A stretch of 64,000 nucleotides of DNA from the NCBI RefSeq assembly GCF_965203655.1, contig NZ_CBDBDD010000002.1, positions 186,001-250,000 on the forward strand. Direction: 5' to 3'. The position numbers were made by a program, and so were the translations under genes. Under the pieces are notes generated by a model. It was not told the DNA's origin, ran no database searches, and worked only from the letters and a program-made list of their open reading frames with translations. Below are positions 34,973 through 43,137 of this stretch, piece after piece (positions within the stretch are counted from its first letter, which is position 1; every line of letters starts with the position of its first letter). The stretch comes from Poriferisodalis sp965203655. Lineage in GTDB: Bacteria; Actinomycetota; Acidimicrobiia; Acidimicrobiales; Poriferisodalaceae.

Positions 34973-37900
34973 TCAGCGGCCTCTTTGGGGAGCGATACGT
35001 GTGCCAAAACTGCCACCCACCGATCCTGAGTCGGCATTGACACTGACCCAATCGCACAACGGGAAATAGGAACGCGCACGACGGATACAGATCAGCATCT
35101 CCAGTTGGAGCCCGTCGAAATGATCGTTCTCGTGCCATGTCGTGTGCGTTATTCGGCGAACTTGGAACATCTTCTCCGTCGTCGCATCTCTGCCAGGACG
35201 AGGGTTCAGGGGAACCCGCTTGATCAGCGTTTTGGTTGAACCCGGCAGCAACGACTTCGGAAAAACGGCAAACCTACCCTTTTGGTAATTCAGAGAAACA
35301 AACGGTGCCGCATACGGACTGCTCTTGTCCATCCAGTCCTCACGGGCCGCTTTGGACTTATGCCCGTATGGCAAGCTGTTATGCACGGCTCCTTCCGGAT
35401 GTGCCGTGTCGTAGAAGTAGCACGCAAGAGGGGCAGTAGGCGACCGACCGTCTTGGGTATTCCATCTGCAATTCCGGGCTAAGGCACCGCCGATGGTGCT
35501 GTCATCGTCCGCATTGGCGCTGACCCGCACGAACAGATCATCGTTGTGGAGCATCAGGTTCTTCTTCGTTATCCAGCAGAGGTTCTCCTCACCGAGGTGC
35601 CTACACGCGTGCCACTGTTTGGACATCAGATTGGTCAACTCCTTGAGCGAAGGCTCCGGGAGCGGCGCTGATGACGGCCCGCAATACGCGTTGAGTAACA
35701 CTTGGGCGACCCGGAGAGCCCCGAACCGAGTGGATGCCCGCTGGCCGTGATTCAGGTCTGTCGAACTGAACTTATCGATCTGCCACATTCCCACACCGGG
35801 GTGCCAGAACGCCCGCGATGGGCCATCGGTAAGCGAGTCGTTCGAGTACAGCCGCGAATTGTCTTCACCTGCGCCGACAGGCGTCCATTTGTGGTCTTTG
35901 CGCGACAGCGTCATCAGCGATCTCGCGTCGTAACGGGCGTTCTCACGTTCGAACTCCTTGCCGTTGTCGTCGACCGGGCCGTCGTCATCGCCGTTCTCAT
36001 TCGTGTCAACCCAGACCTTGTTGGGTATTTCCCGGAATCCGATACCCAAAAGAAGCGCCGTCAGCTCATGTACGGTGATGCCGCAAGTCGTGCCGTACGG
36101 ATTGAGCGCCCGCGCAGATGCGTGGCTGATACCTCTAAGGGCACCCGGCGTCACTAGGTACGGACCCCGGTACTTGACACCGCTGCTTGGATCGGGCACC
36201 ACCTCATGAAGCTTCGCTGGCAGCGGTTGAGTCCTAGGATTCACGCACAGGATCCCATTGACCTCACTCAGTACTTTGCCATCCGGACAGCCAGCGCCAA
36301 GTCCTGAAGGGAACACCCTGGTGGACGTCGCCGAAGGCGAGGAACTGCGCTGATAATACCTAGAAGAAGTTTCGCCGTTCGCAGCCGAACTGGTGGTCAA
36401 CAACACCGAGACCGAGTGCTGTTTCACGACCGTCGGCGTAGCGGTGACCGATCCCTTTCCATTTCGTCCCGCTGGTTCTGTCAGTAGTTCCGCCGACTGT
36501 GCGTCGATTCTTGCGTTGGTGGGCCAGTAGGTGAAGTTGATGGTGGTTTGCTCGTCGACGGTGGCGTCGTATGACTGGGCGAGGCCGTGGATGGGCACGG
36601 TGACGGTGAGGGTGTAGTCGCCGGCGGCGGTGGTGCCGGTCGCAGCTGCGGCGGTGACCTCGACGGTGTAGGTGCCGGCTTCGAGATACCGGCCTTGTAT
36701 CTGTGCTGTGTTGCCGGTTCCGCTGTTGTCGTCTTGCTCGATGACGGTGGGTGTGCCGTTGTCGGCGCCGATGAGCGCCAGGTAGGGGTCCAGGGGGCTG
36801 GCGGCTGCGGCGGCGAGGTCGATGTCGACCCAGGCGGGGGCGGCCAGCGTGAAGGTGTGCCAGCGCGCCCCGGGCCGGGCCGTGGGGGTGCCGCGGCGTG
36901 TGGACACGCAGGCGTCGGTGATGGTGCCGGTGCGTGTGTAGCGGCCCGCGGCCAGCGTGCCCAGGTCGTCGGTGCAAGCCGTGGGGGCGGCCGCTGTGGT
37001 GACCTGCAGCCGGTAGTTGCCGGTGCGGCGTTTGCCGGCGGTGGTGACCTCGACGGTGTAGTCGCCTGCGGGCAGCGCCAGCGCGGCCAGGCGGGCGTCG
37101 CGGCGGGGTCCTGAGTTGTTGTCGCGGCCTGCCACGGTGCCGGTGCCGTCGCTGCTGTGGCCCTCCAGCAGCACCACATAGGCGTCCAGGCCGCGTCGTG
37201 TCGGCGAGCCGGCGTCGACGGTGACCTTCGCCGGGGCGGCCAGCGTGAAGGTGTGACGGCGCGCCCAGTACCGCTTGGCGTCGCCGCCGTCGCGCACGCG
37301 CTGAGGCGAGATGCACGCCGCATCGGCGGCGATCGTGCCGCTGCGCGTCACGCTGCCGACGCCCAGCGTTCCGAGCGGGTCGCCGCAGCCGCCTGCTGGG
37401 GTGGCAGCGAACGTCGCTGTCGCCGTGGCGGGGTCGTGGCCGCTGTGGGTGCAGGTGACCGTCACCACAGCAGACGCCCCCACCCTCACGTCGAGTCGCA
37501 CAGCGCGCACCCCGCCCACACCAGCCGACACGACCGGCGTGCCCGTGGTCGCTGTCGCGGTGCACCGCGCCGCGGCGGGCGTGACCGCGAACGTGTCCGA
37601 CACGGCCGCCGTCGCAGTGCCCGCAGCGGCTGTGTCGTCGAGATCGCCGATGCGCACCCGCTGCCCGCAGGAGACATCGACCCGGGTCACATAGTCGGCC
37701 GCGCCCGGCAGGGCTGTCGTGACCGTCGCAGCGCCGCCGGCGGCGCAGCTCAGCGTCGCAGTGCCGGTACGCCGCCAGCCGCTCAGCGACCCTCCCGGCG
37801 CGATCAGCGGAACAGCACGCCGATCCTGAGCGCTGCGCACCACCCGCACCGCGCCGCTGGCATCCCATCCCAGCGACGGCCCGTTCGTGTTCGCGTCCGC

Positions 37901-40900
37901 CGCGACCGACACCACCAGATCGGCGCCGCGCGTCGCCGTGCACCGGTACGCCGCGTCCGCGCCCGCAGGCAGCGGCGCCGACGACACGGCACACGACCCG
38001 CCCGAGTCCGCGGTGACCGCCACCGAGGTCACCCGCGGCACCGCCGCGGTCAGATCGACCTCGGCGGTTCCGTCGGCGCGGTCGTTGTTGGTGCAGGTGA
38101 CGGTGACGGTGGTGGTGGTGCCGGCGGTGATCTGTGCGCTGAGCAGTCGCTCCTTTGGGCGGCGGGGGTCGGGGGCGGTGACAGTGCCTGTGGGCGCGGC
38201 GGTGCAGTGGGCGGTGGCGGGCTCGACGGTGAACGCGTCGCTGACCGTGGCTTTGGCGCCTGTAGTGCTGTAGCCGGTGGCGTCGTCGAGGCCGCTGATG
38301 CGGACTTGCTGTCTGCAGTCGATGCCGATGCGTGTGGTGTGGGTGTCGTCGGCGGGGTGCCGGCCGGCGGTGACCGTGGCGGTGGCGGCGCCGTGGGCGG
38401 TGCAGGCGAGTGTGGCGGTGTGGGTGGCCTGCCAGTCGCCGGTGGCGGCGTTGTCGGGGCCGATGACCGGCGTCGCCGCTCGTGCCTTCCCGGGCGTGGC
38501 GGCGACGCCGCCGGTGGTGTCCCAGCTTGTGGCGATCGTGGCGTGGTCGGCGGTGGAGGTGAGCGTGACGGTGAGGGTGCTGCCTTGGGCGAGGGTGCAG
38601 CTGTGAGCGGCGTCGGCGTGTTGGGCCGCTGCTGTTGTGGTGCATGCGTCGGCGGGTGCGAACTTGGCGGCGACGGTGCCGATCTGGGGGCGGGGCTCGG
38701 CGGAGAACACGGCTTTGGCTGTTCCGGGGCTGTAGCCCGCGGCGGTGCAGGTCACCGTGACCTCCGCAGCGCCGCCGGGGCCGAGGCGCACCAGCACGGT
38801 GCGCGTGGCGGACAGGCTGCTCACCCACGGCGTGCCCGCCCCGCGGCCCGCAGCGGTGGCGGTGCAGCGCGCTGTGGCGGGGTTGACGGTGAAGGTGTCC
38901 AGCGCGTAGCTCGCGCTGCCGACGGGCACCGAGTCGTCCAAGCCGGTCACCGACACTTCCGGCAGGCGCCCGGTCAGGGTCACCCTCACAGAGGTGGCGG
39001 TCCGACGCGGCGCGTCGCAGGCGACGGTGACTTCGTGGCTGAACGGCGCCGTCAGCGTCACGCTCACGGTGCGCTCGGCGGGCGTGGCGGTCTTGGCCAC
39101 CGACGGAGTGACCCCCGCAGCGGTGGCGGTGCAGGCCGCGTCGGCGGGCTCGACGGTGAATTTGTCGGCGGCGGTGAGGGTGCCGCGTCCGGTCGCCTCG
39201 GCGTCGGCGAGGCCGCTGATGGCCACCGGCGGCTCGCCGAGCGCGGTGGTGACGGCGAGCGTGAACGCGCCGGTGACGCGGTCCGCTGAGGTGGTGACCT
39301 CGATCGTGTACAGCACGCCCGCCTCCAGGGCCACGCCGGAGGCCTCGGCGTCGGTGCCGGGGCCCGAGTCGTCGTCGGAGCCCTCCACGACGAGGCTGGC
39401 GTCCGTGCCCGACAGCACATAGACGAACACGTCAGCCGCCGCCGACGACGCGGTGACCGTCGCAGTCGACGCCGCGGACACGTACAGCGAGTACCGGCGC
39501 GCCCAGTGCGGCGACTGGGCGTCGCCTCGCCGCAGCGACGCGCAGCCCGACGCCCGCTTGCCGCTGGGGGTCACCGTGCCCGCCACCAGCGTGCCGCTGC
39601 GCGTCACGGTGCCCGCCCCCAGCGTGCCGAGGTGGTCGATGCACTCGGCGCCGTCGGGCACGCGGGTGGGGTCGCCGAGCACGGTGCGCTCGCAGCGGCC
39701 TGCGCCGGCGGCGTCATAGCCGTGGGGGCATGTCGGCACCGGCGGGCGGCCGACGTGCTTGGTGCGCGGCTCGGTGGGGTCGGTGTAGGCGGTCTTCTCG
39801 CAGCGGGTCGCCGTCGCGGAGTACTCGAAGCCTGCTGTGGCGCAGCGGGGCTTCGCCGGCTCGTAGCGGTGCTTGGCGGGCGCCCTGTCGGTGCGGTCCC
39901 AGGTGACCGTGGCGACGTCGGACCGGCACACAGCGCCGTTGTCGGTGTAGCCGCTGTCGCAGTAGGGCACGGCGGGGCGGGTCAGGGTGGTGATCGGCTG
40001 TCCGGTCGTCTTGTTCCATCGCTGCGACGCCGTGTCGGACTGGCACACAGCGCCGTTGTCGGTGTAGCCGCTGTCGCAGTAGGGCACGGCGGGGCGGGTC
40101 AGGGTGGTGATCGGCTGTCTGGTCGTCTTGTTCCATCGCTGCGACGCCGCGTCGGACTGGCACAGACTGCCGTTGTCGGAGAATCCTGTGTCGCAGTAGG
40201 GCACGGCGGGGCGGGTCAGCGTGGTGATCGGCTGTCTGGTCGTCTTGTTCCATCGCTGCGACGCCGTGTCGGACCGGCACAAAGCGCCGTTGTCGGAGTA
40301 GCCCGACGGGCACGACTTGGCCGCCGCCTCGTAGCGGTGCTTCGTGGGCGTGCTGCGGGTGCGCTTCCACCGGGTCGACGCCGTGTCGGCGGTGCAGCCG
40401 GTCCCGTCGGGGGAGTATCCCGACGGGCACGTCCGCGTCGCCGCTTTTGTCAGCGTGCGGGTGCGGTTCTCGTACCAGCACTGCTGTCCGGCGATCGGGT
40501 CGAACGCGCACACCCGCTTGCGGTAGGTCTCGGTCTTGGTGCACGACCAGGCGATCCCCGAGGTCTGCAGCGTGTAGGTCGCCGGGCACGAATACCGGTA
40601 CGGCCGCGAGTTGCGATAGCTCTCCTTGTTGTAGCAGCCCGCGGCCGGGGACGTGCGATAGGTCTGCCCGCTCGGGCACGTCGGCGGGCTCACAGCGATC
40701 CTGCACGAATAGGACACGCCGTGATCGCCCGATGCCGTCACCCGCGTGCCCTGGCTGCACGTCCACTCATAGCCACGGGTCCGGTAGTAGTCCCGGGGCT
40801 CATAGCAGCCCCGGCTCGGCGACGTCCGATACGTCTCGCCGCCGGCGCAATACGGCGAAACGGTCTTGACGCACGTCGCGGCGAATCCGTCATGGCCCTG

Positions 40901-41791
40901 CGAATACCCCGACGGGCACCGGTACCGGTACGGCTTGGTCCTGTAGTAGTCCTCCTGCTCATAGCAGCCCCGCCGCGGCGACGTCCGGTATGTCTCGCCG
41001 CCGGCGCAATACGGCGGCACGGTCTTGACGCACGTCGCGGCGAACCCGTCGTGGCTCTGCGAATACCCCGACGGGCACCGGTACCGGTACGGCTTGGTCC
41101 TGTAGTAGTCCTCCTGCTCATAGCAGCCCCGGCTCGGCGACGTCCGGTACGTCTGCTCGGCAGGGCACTGCGGCGGCGACACCGTCATGGTGCACGTCGC
41201 GGCCATCCCGTCGTGGCCCTGCGCATAACCCGGCGGGCACCTGTGCCTGTGCGGCTTGGTCTCATAGGACACGTTCCTCACATAGCAGCCCTCGCGCGGA
41301 CTGGTGCGATAGATCTGCTTGCCCGAGCAGGTCGGCGTGTCGAGCGCGATCTCGCAGTTGCGGGCCACCCCGTGATCGCCCGAGCTCGTCACCGGCGTGC
41401 CGGCGGTGCAGACCCACGTCGCCGGCTCGTGCTCGACGGTGGCGGTCCGGCACTTGCCCTCGTGGAGCACCTTGCCGCCCACACAGTGCGCCGGTACGGT
41501 CTTCTGGCAGCTATGAGACTCCCCGTGCTCGCCGATGTCGCTGACCGGCACGTAGCCGTCGCCGGCCTGGGGGCAGACTTGCGTGACGGGCACGGTCTCG
41601 GTTTTGGGCGTCTTGCACAGCCCGTCGTCGAGCACCATGCCATCGGGGCAGCTCAGACCCGGCGCCCCCGACGCTGCCGCTGCGCCTGCTTCGGCGGCGA
41701 GGCTGTTCCATTCCACGCCGAGCTCTTCGGCGCCGTCGCCGTCAGCATCGGAGCGCTCCAGCCAGGGCACGGCGCCCACGCCCGAGATCAC
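34973..41791 (-). CDS. Giant modular surface/secreted protein, phase-variable, out of frame in this sequence
   Basis: The open frame gives 2,272 residues from GTG 41791, but that start cuts a signal peptide in half (RLAVATLVASSVISGVGAV). The likely start is ATG 41927. Between them lies a run of 13 G (41883-41895); one G fewer would join ATG 41927 to the signal peptide. Domains in order: Cys-rich head; about six 53-residue YRTSPxxGCY modules; about four 39-residue modules with PAVPYCDSGYTDNGAVC; PPC-like domains; many Ig-like repeats (DxFTVxPAxAxCTA); then a 430-residue unknown C-terminal domain with GFREIP and HPGVGMWQID (near 1999-2006). The C-terminal DNA is AT-richer than the body. It is divergent from the Tad locus and heads the cassette array. 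Confidence 0.82.
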   Translation of the reverse strand: MISGVGAVPWLERSDADGDGAEELGVEWNSLAAEAGAAAASGAPGLSCPDGMVLDDGLCKTPKTETVPVTQVCPQAGDGYVPVSDIGEHGESHSCQKTVPAHCVGGKVLHEGKCRTATVEHEPATWVCTAGTPVTSSGDHGVARNCEIALDTPTCSGKQIYRTSPREGCYVRNVSYETKPHRHRCPPGYAQGHDGMAATCTMTVSPPQCPAEQTYRTSPSRGCYEQEDYYRTKPYRYRCPSGYSQSHDGFAATCVKTVPPYCAGGETYRTSPRRGCYEQEDYYRTKPYRYRCPSGYSQGHDGFAATCVKTVSPYCAGGETYRTSPSRGCYEPRDYYRTRGYEWTCSQGTRVTASGDHGVSYSCRIAVSPPTCPSGQTYRTSPAAGCYNKESYRNSRPYRYSCPATYTLQTSGIAWSCTKTETYRKRVCAFDPIAGQQCWYENRTRTLTKAATRTCPSGYSPDGTGCTADTASTRWKRTRSTPTKHRYEAAAKSCPSGYSDNGALCRSDTASQRWNKTTRQPITTLTRPAVPYCDTGFSDNGSLCQSDAASQRWNKTTRQPITTLTRPAVPYCDSGYTDNGAVCQSDTASQRWNKTTGQPITTLTRPAVPYCDSGYTDNGAVCRSDVATVTWDRTDRAPAKHRYEPAKPRCATAGFEYSATATRCEKTAYTDPTEPRTKHVGRPPVPTCPHGYDAAGAGRCERTVLGDPTRVPDGAECIDHLGTLGAGTVTRSGTLVAGTVTPSGKRASGCASLRRGDAQSPHWARRYSLYVSAASTATVTASSAAADVFVYVLSGTDASLVVEGSDDDSGPGTDAEASGVALEAGVLYTIEVTTSADRVTGAFTLAVTTALGEPPVAISGLADAEATGRGTLTAADKFTVEPADAACTATAAGVTPSVAKTATPAERTVSVTLTAPFSHEVTVACDAPRRTATSVRVTLTGRLPEVSVTGLDDSVPVGSASYALDTFTVNPATARCTATAAGRGAGTPWVSSLSATRTVLVRLGPGGAAEVTVTCTAAGYSPGTAKAVFSAEPRPQIGTVAAKFAPADACTTTAAAQHADAAHSCTLAQGSTLTVTLTSTADHATIATSWDTTGGVAATPGKARAATPVIGPDNAATGDWQATHTATLACTAHGAATATVTAGRHPADDTHTTRIGIDCRQQVRISGLDDATGYSTTGAKATVSDAFTVEPATAHCTAAPTGTVTAPDPRRPKERLLSAQITAGTTTTVTVTCTNNDRADGTAEVDLTAAVPRVTSVAVTADSGGSCAVSSAPLPAGADAAYRCTATRGADLVVSVAADANTNGPSLGWDASGAVRVVRSAQDRRAVPLIAPGGSLSGWRRTGTATLSCAAGGAATVTTALPGAADYVTRVDVSCGQRVRIGDLDDTAAAGTATAAVSDTFAVTPAAARCTATATTGTPVVSAGVGGVRAVRLDVRVGASAVVTVTCTHSGHDPATATATFAATPAGGCGDPLGTLGVGSVTRSGTIAADAACISPQRVRDGGDAKRYWARRHTFTLAAPAKVTVDAGSPTRRGLDAYVVLLEGHSSDGTGTVAGRDNNSGPRRDARLAALALPAGDYTVEVTTAGKRRTGNYRLQVTTAAAPTACTDDLGTLAAGRYTRTGTITDACVSTRRGTPTARPGARWHTFTLAAPAWVDIDLAAAAASPLDPYLALIGADNGTPTVIEQDDNSGTGNTAQIQGRYLEAGTYTVEVTAAAATGTTAAGDYTLTVTVPIHGLAQSYDATVDEQTTINFTYWPTNARIDAQSAELLTEPAGRNGKGSVTATPTVVKQHSVSVLLTTSSAANGETSSRYYQRSSSPSATSTRVFPSGLGAGCPDGKVLSEVNGILCVNPRTQPLPAKLHEVVPDPSSGVKYRGPYLVTPGALRGISHASARALNPYGTTCGITVHELTALLLGIGFREIPNKVWVDTNENGDDDGPVDDNGKEFERENARYDARSLMTLSRKDHKWTPVGAGEDNSRLYSNDSLTDGPSRAFWHPGVGMWQIDKFSSTDLNHGQRASTRFGALRVAQVLLNAYCGPSSAPLPEPSLKELTNLMSKQWHACRHLGEENLCWITKKNLMLHNDDLFVRVSANADDDSTIGGALARNCRWNTQDGRSPTAPLACYFYDTAHPEGAVHNSLPYGHKSKAAREDWMDKSSPYAAPFVSLNYQKGRFAVFPKSLLPGSTKTLIKRVPLNPRPGRDATTEKMFQVRRITHTTWHENDHFDGLQLEMLICIRRARSYFPLCDWVSVNADSGSVGGSFGTRIAPQRGR
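36848..37543 (-). repeat. 696 bp duplicate of the giant gene, master copy
   Basis: This is the partner of 32831-33526 and appears identical without gaps. It lies within the PPC-like and Ig-like repeat body of the giant protein, where strand exchange would swap everything downstream, including the C-terminal tip. Confidence 0.88.
39960..40310 (-). repeat. 117 bp tandem repeats (39-residue Cys modules)
   Basis: Units begin CAGTAGGGCACGGC at 39960, 40077 and 40194, exactly 117 bases apart, with partial units on the flanks. Each encodes a module of the type SQRWNKTT...PAVPYCDSGYTDNGAVC with two Cys. The length is a multiple of three, so copy-number change keeps the frame. Confidence 0.85.
40641..41276 (-). 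repeat. 159 bp tandem repeats (53-residue YRTSPxxGCY modules)
   Basis: Units begin TCATAGCAGCCCC at 40800, 40959 and 41118, exactly 159 bases apart, with further diverged copies before and after. Each encodes YRTSPxRGCYxxxxYYRTKPYRYRC split by variable residues, with about four conserved Cys. Strong base identity between units suggests recent expansion or conversion. Confidence 0.82.
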
Positions 41792-41882
41792 CGAGGAGGC
41801 GACCAGCGTCGCGACCGCCAGCCGCGACGCCCAGCCCAGCCGGCCCGGTCGGTTCGCGCGGCGGGGCGGGCGATTTCCGGGA

Positions 41883-41895
41883 CCCCCCCCCCCCC
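41883..41895 (-). repeat. Poly-G tract of 13, candidate phase-variation switch
   Basis: The plus strand shows 13 consecutive C, which is G13 in the coding strand. It lies 11 codons after ATG 41927 and before the signal peptide. With 13 G the frame from that ATG runs off as a 61-residue product; with 12 (or 15) it enters the giant protein. Long G runs in this position are known slippage switches in other bacteria. Confidence 0.8.
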
Positions 41896-41927
41896 GTTTG
41901 GGCGGACTGTCGGCGGAGGCGGGTCAT

Positions 41928-42021
41928 GAGCGGGGCACGCTAACCCCGCACCGCATCGCCGTCAACAACCCCGACCGGCGCAGGCCCGCTGTGGACCGCG
42001 CCCGCACCATTGCCTGCCCTG
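41928..42021. promoter_or_regulatory. Short divergent control region between the giant gene and the Tad locus
   Basis: Only 94 bases separate ATG 41927 (minus) from ATG 42022 (plus), so both promoters or a shared regulator site must lie here or inside the genes. No clear -35/-10 pair or inverted operator can be named by eye. The arrangement implies linked control of pilus and surface protein. Confidence 0.4.
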
Positions 42022-43137
42022 ATGCCTGAAGGGGCCCAGGTGCCGCCCGCGGGGGCGCGGACCGTCGGCGCGGCAGCGCCGGCGCGGACCCGGCGGCGGC
42101 TGCCGCGCGCGGCGAAGCGGACGCTGTGGGGGCTGGGCGGGGTGGCGCTGATGGCGGCCAGCGTCACGGGGTTCTGGGCGACGGCCGACGCGTTCGACCA
42201 GCGCGTCCCCGCGGTGGTCGCAGCCCGCGATCTGGCTGAGGGCCACGTGCTCAGCGCTGCCGATCTGGCGCCCGCACGGGTGCTGCTCGGCGACGTCCCG
42301 CACATCGCGTGGACAGCGGAGGCGGCCGAGGCGCTGGCCGGGCTCGCTGTGTCGGCTGATGTGCCGGCGGGGTCGCTGCTCGGGGCGCATCTGCTCGTCG
42401 AGCCGTCCGCCGGTGCGTTCGGGGACGCACTCGAGGTGGTGGTCCCGCTCGATGCGAGCCTGGCGCCGTCGGGGGTGAGCGAGGGCGACACGGTGCTGCT
42501 GGTCGACCCCGGCGTGGCGCCGTCGCGTGAGCGGGCGGGGCGGCCCCGGTCGGTGATCCGCTCGCTCGAGCTCACGTCCTTCGACGGCTCGGCCATGCGA
42601 CTGTTCGTGCCGCCTGGGGAGTGGGTGCGGTGGCGGGCGCTGCCCGCGGAGCTGGGCGCGCCGCCGATGGTGCTGCCGGTGCCGCTCGGCGGCGACGCCG
42701 CCGCGCTGGCCGCCGATCTGGACAGCCTGTGGGCGGCCTCCTATGAGCAGGAGGCCGCAGCGCTGCATCCCTTCGGCGACGAATGGCGCGCACAAGCCTC
42801 GCCGGGCGAGCTGGAGGCGATCATCGCGCTCGACCTGAGCCTGGCCGCATCGGCGATCACCGAAGGCGACCTGGCGTTGCTGGTCGACCCCGGCGCGCCT
42901 GCCGACGGCGCGGGCGGCGGCAGGCCTCGGTCGGTGCTGCGGGCGGTGCGGCTCGACCACTACCGCGACGGCATGCTCGGCGTGTGGGCCGAGCCCGCCG
43001 AGTGGGTGTGGTGGAGGACGCTTACCCAGCGGCTCGGAGCGGCGCCGATGGTGCTGCGCGTCACCGAGGGCTCCGACACCGACGCCGTCGCCGCCGAGCT
43101 CAACGACCGGTGGCGGCGGGCATGGGAGCAGGGCTGA
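42022..43137 (+). CDS. CpaB-like SAF-domain pilus assembly protein
   Basis: From ATG 42022 (TTG 42010 is possible) this is a 371-residue protein. It has an Arg-rich N-terminus, a membrane helix (TLWGLGGVALMAASVTGFWAT) and an SAF domain beginning VPAVVAARDLAEGHVLSAADL with PAGSLLGAHLLVE. A second, related half (IIALDLSLAASAITEGDLALLVDPG) follows. CpaB/RcpC proteins act in Flp pilus assembly at the cell surface. It is the first gene of the Tad run; its stop overlaps the next ATG (TGATG). Confidence 0.85.
   Translation: MPEGAQVPPAGARTVGAAAPARTRRRLPRAAKRTLWGLGGVALMAASVTGFWATADAFDQRVPAVVAARDLAEGHVLSAADLAPARVLLGDVPHIAWTAEAAEALAGLAVSADVPAGSLLGAHLLVEPSAGAFGDALEVVVPLDASLAPSGVSEGDTVLLVDPGVAPSRERAGRPRSVIRSLELTSFDGSAMRLFVPPGEWVRWRALPAELGAPPMVLPVPLGGDAAALAADLDSLWAASYEQEAAALHPFGDEWRAQASPGELEAIIALDLSLAASAITEGDLALLVDPGAPADGAGGGRPRSVLRAVRLDHYRDGMLGVWAEPAEWVWWRTLTQRLGAAPMVLRVTEGSDTDAVAAELNDRWRRAWEQG

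Noticed and set aside
36360..38828. Very long antisense and alternative-frame open readings across the repeat genes (also near 37157-39289, 24765-26093 and 26823-28817)
   Set aside because: They arise from very high GC and follow the codon pattern of the minus-strand genes. Their products are low-complexity Arg/His/Ala/Gly with no domains.
39960..41276. CRISPR-like array from regularly spaced repeats
   Set aside because: The units are contiguous, 117 and 159 bp long, and translate as Cys-rich modules in one long frame. There are no short repeats with unique spacers.
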